In this document: piece by piece, positions 1 through 7,043 of the stretch
How positions within the stretch are numbered: position 1 is the stretch's first letter
Layout: every line of letters starts with the position of its first letter
Source: an uncultured Lachnospiraceae bacterium
GTDB lineage: Bacteria > Bacillota > Clostridia > Lachnospirales > Lachnospiraceae
DNA length: 8,496 bases
Direction of reading: 5' to 3'
Assembly: GCA_902803155.1 (NCBI GenBank)
Contig: CADCOU010000302.1
Location: 1 to 8,496 of the forward strand
Position numbers and translations under genes: made by a program
Notes under the pieces: model-generated
What the model was told of the DNA's origin: nothing
The model's database searches: none
What the model saw: the letters and a program-made list of their open reading frames with translations, nothing else

Positions 1-892
1 AACCTCTTCTCTGCTTTTCGCGCAGGGTTTCCGTCAGCTCCAGGTTCCTTCTGGTGAAAGAATCGAGAACCATGTATTTCCCGATCGTATACGGCGTGAT
101 CTCCGTAAGGTTGCCGAGTTCCGTCATCTGTGTCTCCGTCAGGTAGCGGAGAACGGCTCCGGACGCAATCATGCCGCAGTCCAGGTCGGCAAGGCCGAGT
201 CCCTGCAGATTGCCCACATGGAAATGATCCAGTATGGACTGCCGGCATCCGTCTTCGTCAAAATACGACGGATCCAGTGTAAATACTGCACTTCCGACGG
301 TATTCTTTATCTCATCCAGATCAAACCCCGACAGGGAGAGCGCTTCGTTGCAGATGATCTCTGCAGGCTGATAGCGTACGATCTCATCTCGGAGGCGCCT
401 TCTGGAATCCGCCTCTGTAACGAAGAACACACCGGTGGTGATGTCCGCGGCTGCGATCCCGAACTTATCAGACAGATAAACAATGCATACCAGATAGTTG
501 TTCCTGCCGGCATCGAGCGACGAGGTGTCCAGGTTGGTTCCGGGTGTTGCGATGCGGATCACTTCACGCTTTACCAGTCCCTTCGCAAACCTCGGATCCT
601 CCACCTGTTCGCAGATGGCGACCTTATGGCCGTTTCCGACGAGGCGGTTCAGATAGCCGTCGACTGCGTGGAACGGGACGCCGCACATGGGCGCGCGTTC
701 ATCCAGTCCGCAATCCTTGCCGGTCAGTGTGATCTCCAGCTCTCTTGACACCAGGATTGCGTCGTCAAAGAACATCTCATAAAAATCGCCGAGGCGATAA
801 AACAATATGCACCCGGGATATTGTTTCTTCGTCTCGACATATAATTTCATCATCGGCGACAGTCTGCTGACGTCGATCTCATCGATCATCAT
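1..892 (-). CDS. mutS: DNA mismatch repair protein MutS, N-terminal part (cut by window edge)
   Basis: MutS binds mispaired or looped bases in DNA and, with MutL, starts strand-directed repair in the cytoplasm. The minus-strand frame starts at ATG 892 (ATGATGATC) and runs open to base 2, giving 297 of the roughly 850-900 codons usual for the family. The mismatch-recognition domain is visible: GDFYEMFFDDA holds the Phe-x-Glu motif (F37, E39) that stacks on the mismatch. APMCGVPFHA, KVAICEQVEDP and the REVIRIATPGT segment follow, as in the family. The connector domain (about residues 125-250) and the start of the core domain (LDSFTRRNLELTETLREKQ) come next. The ATPase and dimerisation regions lie outside the window. 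The start codon is 3 nt after the miaB stop, and the purine-rich GGGAGAGAGAG at 901-911, inside the miaB end, can serve as ribosome binding site, so co-translation with miaB is likely. mutL would be expected next, beyond the window. Confidence 0.97.
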   Translation of the reverse strand, partial: MMIDEIDVSRLSPMMKLYVETKKQYPGCILFYRLGDFYEMFFDDAILVSRELEITLTGKDCGLDERAPMCGVPFHAVDGYLNRLVGNGHKVAICEQVEDPRFAKGLVKREVIRIATPGTNLDTSSLDAGRNNYLVCIVYLSDKFGIAAADITTGVFFVTEADSRRRLRDEIVRYQPAEIICNEALSLSGFDLDEIKNTVGSAVFTLDPSYFDEDGCRQSILDHFHVGNLQGLGLADLDCGMIASGAVLRYLTETQMTELGNLTEITPYTIGKYMVLDSFTRRNLELTETLREKQRRG

Positions 893-895
893 GGA

Positions 896-2374
896 TTAAA
901 CTCTCTCTCCCATATAGTAAAAACCGCGGCTCTCCGCGAGCCTGACATTTACGATACTGCCTGTCAATCCCTCGTCTCCGGGGAAATGCACCACCAGGTT
1001 GTGGGGTGTGCGTCCGGTCATCAGTCCTTCTTCCTGCCGGTTCTTCTCCTCGACCAGGACCGGACATACCTGTCCTTCGAAACGGGAAGAACGCATCCTG
1101 CCGATTCGCTGCACCTCTTTCAGGAGCCTGTCAAAACGATCCCGGATGACGTCCTCGCTTATCTGGTCTTCCATGGAGGCAGCCGGAGTTCCGGTACGTT
1201 TCGAATAGATAAATGTGAAGGCGGAATCATATTCCACCTTTCTTACGATATCCATTGTCTCCAGAAAATCTTCTTCCGTCTCCCCCGGGAAACCGACAAT
1301 GATATCTGTCGTCAGGGAGAGATCCGGCATCGCCGCCTTCAGCCTGTCAACAAGTGCAAGATAGGACTCCTTTGTATAATGACGGTTCATGATCTTCAGA
1401 AGGCGCGAAGAACCGCTCTGCACCGGAAGATGCAGATGAGAGCAGATTTTTTCCGAATGCGCCATCACTTCGATCAGATCATCGGAAAGATCCTTCGGAT
1501 GCGATGTCATGAAGCGAATACGCTTCAGGCCGTCGATCTTTTCCACTTCACGGAGAAGATCCGCAAATGAGACCGGATCCTCCAGTCCCTTTCCATAGGA
1601 ATTGACATTCTGACCGAGCAGCATGACCTCTACCACGCCGTCCGCGACAAGCTGTTCGATCTCCCGGATGATCTCCTTCGGTTCCCTGCTCTTCTCCCTG
1701 CCCCTGACATAAGGAACGATACAGTAGGAACAGAAGTTGTTGCACCCGAACATGATGTTCACGCCGCTCTTGAAGGAATAGGTTCTCTCTGCCGGAAGAT
1801 TCTCCACTATGGTGTCATCCTTCTCAACGACATCGATCACCTGTCTGTCGGACATCAGGGACGCCACCAGAAGTTCCGCAAACCGGTGCAGATTGTGCGT
1901 TCCGAAGACCAGGCTGACATAGCGGTAATCCTTCCGGATCCTGTCTACGACGTCCTTCTCCTGCATCATGCAGCCGCAGAGTGCGATCTTCATTTCCGGA
2001 TTCTTTCTCCTGTACGGAGCGAGCGAACCCAGCCTCCCGTATACGCGGACATTCGCATTCTCCCGGACGGTGCAGGTGTTGTACAGGACAAAGTCAGCAT
2101 CTTCCGTATCCTTCTCGGCATACCCGGCAAGTTTCAGGATACCGCGTAGTTTCTCGGAATCCCTCTCGTTCATCTGACAGCCGAACGTAACTACGCAGAA
2201 AGTCAGCTTTCTCCCGAGCTCTTTTTCTTTTTCATTCAGGATCATGCGGGCACGGTTGATATACCACGCCTGTCGAAGAGAGCCGTCCTGCTGGGGCGGC
2301 TCTTTCATAGTCCGGGTCTTATTTAACATCTCCCGGAATTCTTCAGATTCAAATACTTCTGTGTTCCCTGTCAT
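896..2374 (-). CDS. miaB: tRNA-2-methylthio-N6-dimethylallyladenosine synthase MiaB
   Basis: MiaB is a radical-SAM methylthiotransferase that converts i6A37 to ms2i6A37 in tRNAs reading UNN codons, using two [4Fe-4S] clusters. The 492-residue product shows all three family domains. The N-terminal MTTase domain (about 56-175) carries C66 (TFGCQMN), C101 (YNTC) and C135 (CGC) for the auxiliary cluster. The radical-SAM core has C211, C215 and C218 (GCNNFCSYCIVPYVRGRE), with HLPVQSGS at 315-322 and GFPGETEEDF at 361-370. A TRAM RNA-binding domain covers about 428-492. About 55 residues precede the MTTase domain, as is normal for Bacillota MiaB (B. subtilis YmcB is similar) but not for E. coli. 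The start at 2374 shares one base with the stop of the upstream flippase gene (TGATG) and has no good Shine-Dalgarno, so translation probably depends on reinitiation. mutS begins 3 nt downstream. Confidence 0.97.
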   Translation of the reverse strand: MTGNTEVFESEEFREMLNKTRTMKEPPQQDGSLRQAWYINRARMILNEKEKELGRKLTFCVVTFGCQMNERDSEKLRGILKLAGYAEKDTEDADFVLYNTCTVRENANVRVYGRLGSLAPYRRKNPEMKIALCGCMMQEKDVVDRIRKDYRYVSLVFGTHNLHRFAELLVASLMSDRQVIDVVEKDDTIVENLPAERTYSFKSGVNIMFGCNNFCSYCIVPYVRGREKSREPKEIIREIEQLVADGVVEVMLLGQNVNSYGKGLEDPVSFADLLREVEKIDGLKRIRFMTSHPKDLSDDLIEVMAHSEKICSHLHLPVQSGSSRLLKIMNRHYTKESYLALVDRLKAAMPDLSLTTDIIVGFPGETEEDFLETMDIVRKVEYDSAFTFIYSKRTGTPAASMEDQISEDVIRDRFDRLLKEVQRIGRMRSSRFEGQVCPVLVEEKNRQEEGLMTGRTPHNLVVHFPGDEGLTGSIVNVRLAESRGFYYMGERV

Positions 2375-4077
2375 CAGTGAAGTAATCCCATTCTCGTAAA
2401 TATGCGTGCCAGCAGTTCACCCTTCGGAAGCTTCAGCATCTCAGCCCTTGTAAGGCCTCTCAGGGCGACAAGCGCGATCGCATACACAATCATGCCGGCA
2501 AATATCGCAAGTACGGTCGAAACCGTATTGCCGAGCGCCAGATGCAGCACATACCAGACTGCGTACGAAGCGAACGCCATGATGATGGACGATACCGCAG
2601 GTACGATAAACGTCTTTCTCCATTCCTGCTGATAATAGATATACCTGCGGATCGCGAGCGCATTCAGGATGCATACGACCAGCGCAAATACCACATTCGA
2701 ATACAGGACCGCATAGATATTCAGGTTCATGTACCGCAGCATGCAGAACAGCGCGATCACATGGATCACAAGCGCGACCGCGCAGTGGATCAGAGGTTCT
2801 CTGAGTTTTCCGAGTCCCTGCAGGATCGCTGTCGTCAGTGTGCTGAGCGAATACAGGATGATCACGAGCGCACCGGCCTGCATGATGCCTGCAGACAGAT
2901 CCAGTCCGCTGGTCGGATGGAACAGCATCTGGATGATCGGGCGGCCCAGCGCAGCCATTCCAAGCGCGCATGGGATCGTGATGATCATCGTATAGCGTGT
3001 TGACGAATGAACCGTCCTGACAGCCGCATTCTTATCGCGCGCGGCAACGGCGGCCGTCAGAGACGGCACGACCGCAGGTCCGAGCGAAGATGCGAGGGAC
3101 AGCGGAACATTCATCAGGACACGGAATCTTCCCGCATAGATCCCCCAGATCGTGGCGTACTGCTTCTCCGTATAGTTCTGGGTCTTCAGAAGGGCGTTGA
3201 AGATGCCCTGATCCAGTACGTTGGAGATATTGTAGATCAGCGTCGAGAGGATGATCGGAAGGATCGTCAGGATCAGGATCCGGTAGATATACCTGGAGGA
3301 TTCCCTTTTCCCCGTATGATCTTTCCGGATCGCGTGCCGGAATCTGCGTGAAAACCTGGCGTACAGGTACATCATGAACAGAAGGGCTATCGTGACGGAA
3401 GCTACCGTACCGAATGTGGCGCCTGCAGCACCCCATCCCGGCGCGACCAGTTCATCCGCTCCGTCCGCGACCAGGGACAGTCCGTAATCATACAGTACCC
3501 ATGCTCCCCACAGTGTTACGGCAGCATTGATGATCTGCTCGATCACCTGGGAGATCGCGGTGGGAACCATATTGGAGAAACCCTGGAAGAAACCGCGGAA
3601 TGTACCCGTAATGGCAAAGATAAGGATCGCCGGAGCGAGCACTCTGAGTCCGTACTTCGCATACTCCAGGTTCATGATCTGTTTTGTCAGTACACCGGAG
3701 AATACGTACGTGATCAGTGCGAGCAGGCCGCCGGAGATCACGGCAAAACGCATCGCGCACAGAAAGACCCTGTTCGCGTTTCGCATCTCACCCTTCTGTA
3801 TGCGCTCGCTCATAAGTCTGGAGACAGCGAGCGGCAGGCTGAAGGAAGAGATCATCAGAATGATGGAATAGATCTCATTTGCAGTGGAATAATAGCTGTT
3901 TCCGACATCACCCAGAGTATTGTAAAGAGGGATGCGATAGATCAGGCCTATGATCTTTGCAATAATCGAAGCGGCCGCGAGGATCGTTCCCTGTACGAGA
4001 ACGTTCTTCGCGGTGGAATCACCCATTTTCTTTCCATTCTGCGTCGACAAATTGCTGCCCTCTTCCACTGTATACAC
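2374..4077 (-). CDS. SpoVB/YtgP-type polysaccharide or lipid II flippase (MurJ-like)
   Basis: This is an integral membrane protein of 567 residues from the MOP exporter superfamily, in the SpoVB/YtgP polysaccharide-biosynthesis branch. B. subtilis YtgP works as a lipid II flippase (MurJ), and SpoVB acts in spore cortex synthesis. About 14 hydrophobic segments can be picked out from residue 24 on. Recognisable family segments are the N-terminal KIIGLIYRIPLYN stretch, FRGFFQGFSNMVPTA (160-174) with the QVIEQI helix after it, NVLDQG (286-291), GPAVVPSLTAA (333-343) and ILQGLGK (418-424). I chose the GTG start at 4077 because AGGGG sits 7 nt upstream (4085-4089). An ATG at codon 18 (4026) is a possible alternative that would shorten a hydrophilic N-terminus. 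The gene overlaps miaB by one base. It may flip lipid II or another undecaprenyl-linked precursor. Sequence alone does not separate a YtgP role from a SpoVB role, so no symbol is given. Confidence 0.9.
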   Translation of the reverse strand: MYTVEEGSNLSTQNGKKMGDSTAKNVLVQGTILAAASIIAKIIGLIYRIPLYNTLGDVGNSYYSTANEIYSIILMISSFSLPLAVSRLMSERIQKGEMRNANRVFLCAMRFAVISGGLLALITYVFSGVLTKQIMNLEYAKYGLRVLAPAILIFAITGTFRGFFQGFSNMVPTAISQVIEQIINAAVTLWGAWVLYDYGLSLVADGADELVAPGWGAAGATFGTVASVTIALLFMMYLYARFSRRFRHAIRKDHTGKRESSRYIYRILILTILPIILSTLIYNISNVLDQGIFNALLKTQNYTEKQYATIWGIYAGRFRVLMNVPLSLASSLGPAVVPSLTAAVAARDKNAAVRTVHSSTRYTMIITIPCALGMAALGRPIIQMLFHPTSGLDLSAGIMQAGALVIILYSLSTLTTAILQGLGKLREPLIHCAVALVIHVIALFCMLRYMNLNIYAVLYSNVVFALVVCILNALAIRRYIYYQQEWRKTFIVPAVSSIIMAFASYAVWYVLHLALGNTVSTVLAIFAGMIVYAIALVALRGLTRAEMLKLPKGELLARIFTRMGLLH

Positions 4078-4225
4078 TCAGAATCCCCTGCGGCGGACCG
4101 GCATTGCTGTATCCGGAATGAAACCGTTCTTCGCAGGAGAATTCTGAGAGAAATCGTTCATCACATGCTGTTACACGGGGTTTCGGATCAATACTTACTG
4201 TACGATCCTTTCTCCCGTCTGATCA
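4078..4225. other. 148-nt intergenic spacer, no clear signal
   Basis: This spacer separates the DUF3048 gene from the flippase gene. Apart from the flippase ribosome binding site I see no hairpin followed by a T-run and no convincing -35/-10 pair. There is a weak GGATC...GATCC inverted repeat with a 14-nt loop just after the DUF3048 stop. A promoter for the flippase-miaB-mutS group may lie here but cannot be read by eye. Confidence 0.4.
4085..4089 (-). promoter_or_regulatory. Ribosome binding site deciding the GTG start of the flippase gene
   Basis: AGGGG on the minus strand lies 7 nt before the GTG at 4077. It is the main reason to prefer this GTG over the in-frame ATG at 4026, which has only GGAAAG close upstream. 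Confidence 0.6.
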
Positions 4226-5374
4226 TCAAAGTCCGTCAATGATATAGGAATCAATGCTCGGATCATCTGAGATCACAACTTTGGAAGCGTCCTGATTACG
4301 GACGATCTCGACGAAGGTCTTGCCCTGGTTCAGAGTGATCTCGTTGCCGTTCATGTCATAGTAGCGTGTAACGTTGAAGTCGCATTCACGTACATCGAAC
4401 GCAACATTTGCGGAGGAGATGGTGGTCTGGATCGGATCATCCGCACTCCAGTTCTCTTTTCTCCAGGTAATCTGCTCTGCGCGTCCGTTGGTGATGAACC
4501 ATCCGGTGCCGCCTTCGTTTCCGTTAACCGGATCCGTCCACAGATAATGCTCGTCAAACATGGTGGACGGGCACATCTGGATGATGATGTTCTTATAGCA
4601 CAGCTGCTGTCCGTTCAGACCGTCAACCTGCGCGGAACCGAACTCGGAACGGTAATACAGTCCGTCAGACTCGTTGTAGTCGAATCTCGGATGATTGTAG
4701 ACAAATCCCGGAAGGACGACCTTGGCGATCTGCCCGTTCTCAAGAGTTACCGGCTGTCCGTCTTCCGCGAAGTTGTAATGTCCGCTGTAGCCGGACGCAT
4801 ACTGTGTGCTCCAGCCGGATTCTGCGATCTCGCCGTTAATCAGATCATAATTGGTGTAGATACCGGTAACACCCTCGTGATCCCTGATATAAGCGGAGCT
4901 GCCGTCATGAAGCACATAGTCCTGTCCGCCTTCACCATACGGGATGCCTGCGATATCATCCGTCGTCGGAAGCTGCAGGATCGGGACAGCATAGATGACC
5001 TGGCCGTAATGTCCGTAGTGAGCATTGAACTCACGCGCAAAATACACATAGTAGGGTCTGCAGGAACGGATCGGCATGATCATGGAAGCGCCCTGATAGT
5101 CTTCAAAGATACCTTCCATACGGGTGATCGCGCCTTCGACCATGGCTTCGTACATGATGCTCGCATAGCTGGTGCCGCGCTGCCACTGAACAGCATCCGA
5201 ATCGTTCTCGATCATCAGACCGACCGGTCTGGTACGTCCGATGGAAGTCGGGACCGTCTCGCCGGTAAGATAACTCTTACAGGTATCACCTTCTTCTGCC
5301 ATGGCGGCAGTCCCGAACGCAGACACCATCATGAGAGCTGCTGCCAATCCTGCGATTACTCTTTTCATTCTCAT
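4226..5374 (-). CDS. Secreted DUF3048 (YerB-like) protein of unknown function
   Basis: The 382-residue protein matches the DUF3048 family (B. subtilis YerB), whose biochemical role is not established. Both family domains are visible. The N-terminal one (about 45-225) has RPVGLMIEND (49-58), the Tyr-Glu of SIMYEAMVEGAITR (72-85) and MPIRSCRPYY (100-109). The C-terminal one (about 226-357) has YRSEFGSAQVDGLNGQQL, a glycine-rich GGTGWFITNGRAEQITWRKE segment and the closing LNQGKTFVEIV. A basic start, hydrophobic core and AMA before Glu27 form a Sec signal peptide for signal peptidase I. There is no lipobox, whereas YerB is a lipoprotein, so export without a lipid anchor is inferred. Five cysteines remain after cleavage (32, 105, 259, 268, 331), and a stretch at about 311-336 looks like an insertion in the C-terminal domain. 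A final 24 residues follow the usual family end. Start support is AAAGGAG 8 nt before the ATG. Confidence 0.88.
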   Translation of the reverse strand: MRMKRVIAGLAAALMMVSAFGTAAMAEEGDTCKSYLTGETVPTSIGRTRPVGLMIENDSDAVQWQRGTSYASIMYEAMVEGAITRMEGIFEDYQGASMIMPIRSCRPYYVYFAREFNAHYGHYGQVIYAVPILQLPTTDDIAGIPYGEGGQDYVLHDGSSAYIRDHEGVTGIYTNYDLINGEIAESGWSTQYASGYSGHYNFAEDGQPVTLENGQIAKVVLPGFVYNHPRFDYNESDGLYYRSEFGSAQVDGLNGQQLCYKNIIIQMCPSTMFDEHYLWTDPVNGNEGGTGWFITNGRAEQITWRKENWSADDPIQTTISSANVAFDVRECDFNVTRYYDMNGNEITLNQGKTFVEIVRNQDASKVVISDDPSIDSYIIDGL

Positions 5375-5382
5375 ACTGTTTA

Positions 5383-5389
5383 CTCCTTT
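5383..5389 (-). promoter_or_regulatory. Strong ribosome binding site of the DUF3048 gene
   Basis: AAAGGAG lies 8 nt before the ATG at 5374 and fixes this start over the second in-frame ATG at codon 3. Just upstream, CAGGG and CCCTG could pair to form a small leader hairpin. Confidence 0.75.
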
Positions 5390-5438
5390 CAGGGCTATCC
5401 GCCCAACCCCTGTGTTACTTAATACTCCTTATATCTCA

Positions 5439-5454
5439 AAAGCCGCATGGCTTT
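5439..5454 (-). terminator. Possible weak intrinsic terminator after phoH-ybeY
   Basis: On the minus strand AAAGCC-ATGC-GGCTTT forms a perfect 6-bp stem with a 4-nt loop. The right arm ends in a run of only four T before GAGATA. Its place, about 90 nt past the ybeY stop and 64 nt before the DUF3048 start, suits partial termination or a leader structure. The short T-run makes efficient termination doubtful. Confidence 0.3.
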
Positions 5455-5470
5455 CGGATCAGATTCAGAA

Positions 5471-5487
5471 TCCCGGTTTATCCGGGA
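5471..5487. repeat. Inverted repeat TCCCGG-TTTAT-CCGGGA
   Basis: This is a perfect 6-bp GC-rich stem with a 5-nt loop. A second 11-nt palindrome, GATTCAGAATC (5462-5472), abuts and overlaps it by two bases, so the two structures would compete. No T-run follows on the minus strand, so this is not a standard terminator. Confidence 0.5.
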
Positions 5488-5511
5488 ACGATACGACAGG
5501 CAGACTGCGGG

Positions 5512-5538
5512 GATCTCTGGATCAGTATCGGAGAGATC
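5512..5538. repeat. Inverted repeat GATCTCT / AGAGATC just after ybeY
   Basis: A perfect 7-bp stem (5512-5518 with 5532-5538) has a 13-nt loop and starts 2 nt past the ybeY stop codon. It lacks a T-run. It could be a 3'-end stabilising hairpin or an operator-like site. The sequence does not decide between them. Confidence 0.45.
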
Positions 5539-5540
5539 GC

Positions 5541-6047
5541 TCAACGCTGTATCCCTACCGCATCCATGATCCGCTTCTGACGCTCTTCCATCTGTTCTCT
5601 CTCAGCATCCTCCACATGATCGAACCCAACAAGATGCAGGATGCTGTGGGCGATCAGGAATGCGAACTCTCTTTTCTGACTGTGTCCGTATTCTTCTGCC
5701 TGCGAGATCACGCGCTCTGCATTGATTACGATATCACCGAGAAGAAGTTCCCCGGTATCCGGGTCGAATTCATCATTTCCCTCTTCATCGATCTGCGAAA
5801 AATCACCCGGATTCGGATATTCCTGAAGCGGAAACGAGAGCACATCCGTCGGTGCATCGATCCCCCGGAACTGCCGGTTCATCTCACGAATGTTCTCACT
5901 GTCCGTGACAAGCAGGTTTACCTGTGCCTCATACGGACATTCCACCTCTTCAAGTCCGGCTTCCAGAACTCTCTCTGCCAGAGCCTCTGCGCTCTCTCCC
6001 TGAAGAGCCGGTGTGATGTCTGTCTCGTTTTCGTAGTTCAGCGTCAT
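5541..6047 (-). CDS. ybeY: Endoribonuclease YbeY (16S rRNA maturation)
   Basis: YbeY is a zinc-dependent single-strand endoribonuclease needed for 16S rRNA 3'-end maturation and ribosome quality control in the cytoplasm. The 168-residue product has the zinc-binding HSILHLVGFDH motif with H134, H138 and H144. It also has the conserved NRQFRGIDAPTDVLSFP segment (57-73, with the active-site Arg61) and LLLGDIVINAE (101-111). Length fits the family (about 150-170). The ATG at 6047 gives the standard MTLNYENET beginning. The next in-frame Met is codon 56, far too late, so the start is inside phoH and the genes overlap by 98 nt in different frames. No good Shine-Dalgarno lies next to this ATG (the nearest, GAGG, is about 18 nt away), which suggests translation tied to ribosomes already on phoH. 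Confidence 0.96.
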   Translation of the reverse strand: MTLNYENETDITPALQGESAEALAERVLEAGLEEVECPYEAQVNLLVTDSENIREMNRQFRGIDAPTDVLSFPLQEYPNPGDFSQIDEEGNDEFDPDTGELLLGDIVINAERVISQAEEYGHSQKREFAFLIAHSILHLVGFDHVEDAEREQMEERQKRIMDAVGIQR

Positions 6048-7005
6048 GGGCTTTCTGTTCGTACACCTCGTATGCCTGCACGATCTTCTGGACCAGAGGA
6101 TGTCTGACGACGTCCCGGCTGGTCAGCGTGCAGAAAGCAATGTCATCGATCTTGCGCAGCACATCGACCGCGACTTCCAGACCGCTTCTTGAATCAAACG
6201 GCAGATCCTTCTGTGTCAGATCTCCGGTAATGATCACTTTGGAACCGAAACCGATACGCGTCAGGAACATCTTCATCTGTGCCGGGGTAGTATTCTGCGC
6301 CTCATCCAGTATAATGAACGCATTGTCGAGGGTCCTTCCGCGCATATATGCCAGAGGAGCTACTTCGATCGATCCCTTTTCCGCGTTCTTCTGATAACTC
6401 TCCGGACCCATGATCTGGTAGAGAGCATCGTAAAGAGGTCTGAGGTACGGGTCAACCTTACTCTGCAGGTCTCCGGGAAGAAATCCCAGTTTTTCCCCTG
6501 CCTCGATCGCCGGTCTGGTCATGATGATCCTGGATACTTCTTCATTCCGGAAGGCGGTGATCGCCATGGCCATCGCCAGATACGTCTTGCCGGTTCCGGC
6601 CGGTCCTATCCCGAATGTGATCATATGGCTGCGGATCGCGTCGACGTATTCCTTCTGCCCGTATGTCTTTGGACTGACCGGTTTGCCCCCGATCGTATGG
6701 CATATGATATCGCCGTTGATCTGGGAAACGCCGCCGTCGTGATGTTCCAGTGCCAGAGAGAGATCGTAATTCACCATCTGTTCCGTGATCGTTTCACCCT
6801 TTTCAGCTAATCTTGTCAGATCGTCCAGAACCTTCTTCGCGCCGTCCGGCCCGTTTCCCGCACCGACGATCTTCTGCGTGCCGCCGCGGCTGATCACCGT
6901 GACATTGAGCGTGCGCTCGATCGCTTTCAGATAACGGTCGAACTGGCCGAATACCTGGCTCTGCAGCTGCTCAGGGATCTCAACTTCTCTCTCGACTAAT
7001 GCCAT
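5950..7005 (-). CDS. phoH: PhoH family ATPase
   Basis: PhoH-like proteins are cytoplasmic P-loop ATPases, proposed to be RNA-linked and usually encoded beside ybeY. Their exact activity in bacteria is unsettled. The 351-residue product has an N-terminal KH-like region (about 10-75) and then the PhoH ATPase domain. This domain contains GPAGTGKT (Walker A, 134-141), TRPAIEAGEKLGFLPGDL (163-180), IILDEAQN (Walker B, 231-238), and ITGDLTQ plus DSRSGLE (259-277). The family normally ends soon after the HPLVQKIVQAYE segment (302-313). Here about 30 more residues follow, rich in Arg, Ser, Gly and Glu, and most are encoded by DNA that also encodes the YbeY N-terminus. A strong promoter (7044-7072) lies upstream, and AAAGG at 7013-7017 is 7 nt before the ATG. 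phoH therefore leads this unit. Confidence 0.96.
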   Translation of the reverse strand: MALVEREVEIPEQLQSQVFGQFDRYLKAIERTLNVTVISRGGTQKIVGAGNGPDGAKKVLDDLTRLAEKGETITEQMVNYDLSLALEHHDGGVSQINGDIICHTIGGKPVSPKTYGQKEYVDAIRSHMITFGIGPAGTGKTYLAMAMAITAFRNEEVSRIIMTRPAIEAGEKLGFLPGDLQSKVDPYLRPLYDALYQIMGPESYQKNAEKGSIEVAPLAYMRGRTLDNAFIILDEAQNTTPAQMKMFLTRIGFGSKVIITGDLTQKDLPFDSRSGLEVAVDVLRKIDDIAFCTLTSRDVVRHPLVQKIVQAYEVYEQKAHDAELRKRDRHHTGSSGRERRGSGRESSGSRT

Positions 7006-7012
7006 TCAAATA

Positions 7013-7017
7013 CCTTT
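7013..7017 (-). promoter_or_regulatory. Ribosome binding site of phoH
   Basis: AAAGG lies 7 nt before the ATG at 7005, inside the leader expected from the promoter at 7044-7072. It supports this start. Confidence 0.6.
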
Positions 7018-7043
7018 CAGGATCTCATAAAAAACCAACTTGT

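Noticed and set aside
218..748. Plus-strand open frame of 176 codons over mutS
   Set aside because: The minus strand encodes a clear MutS N-terminus across the same bases, so this is a shadow frame.
986..1570. Plus-strand open frame of 194 codons over miaB
   Set aside because: It is antisense to miaB and has no domain signal.
4078..4225. Promoter or terminator between the DUF3048 gene and the flippase gene
   Set aside because: TTGATC and TTGATG hexamers occur, but no acceptable -10 lies 16-18 nt away. The only inverted repeat (GGATC/GATCC, 14-nt loop) is short and lacks a T-run.
4547..5422. Plus-strand open frame of 291 codons across the DUF3048 gene
   Set aside because: It is fully antisense to a gene with a clear family match, signal peptide and ribosome binding site. 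Its translation has no recognisable domain and no good ribosome binding site.
5301..6107. Plus-strand open frame of 268 codons over ybeY and neighbouring DNA
   Set aside because: It is antisense to ybeY and the end of phoH, both well supported, and the product shows no family features.
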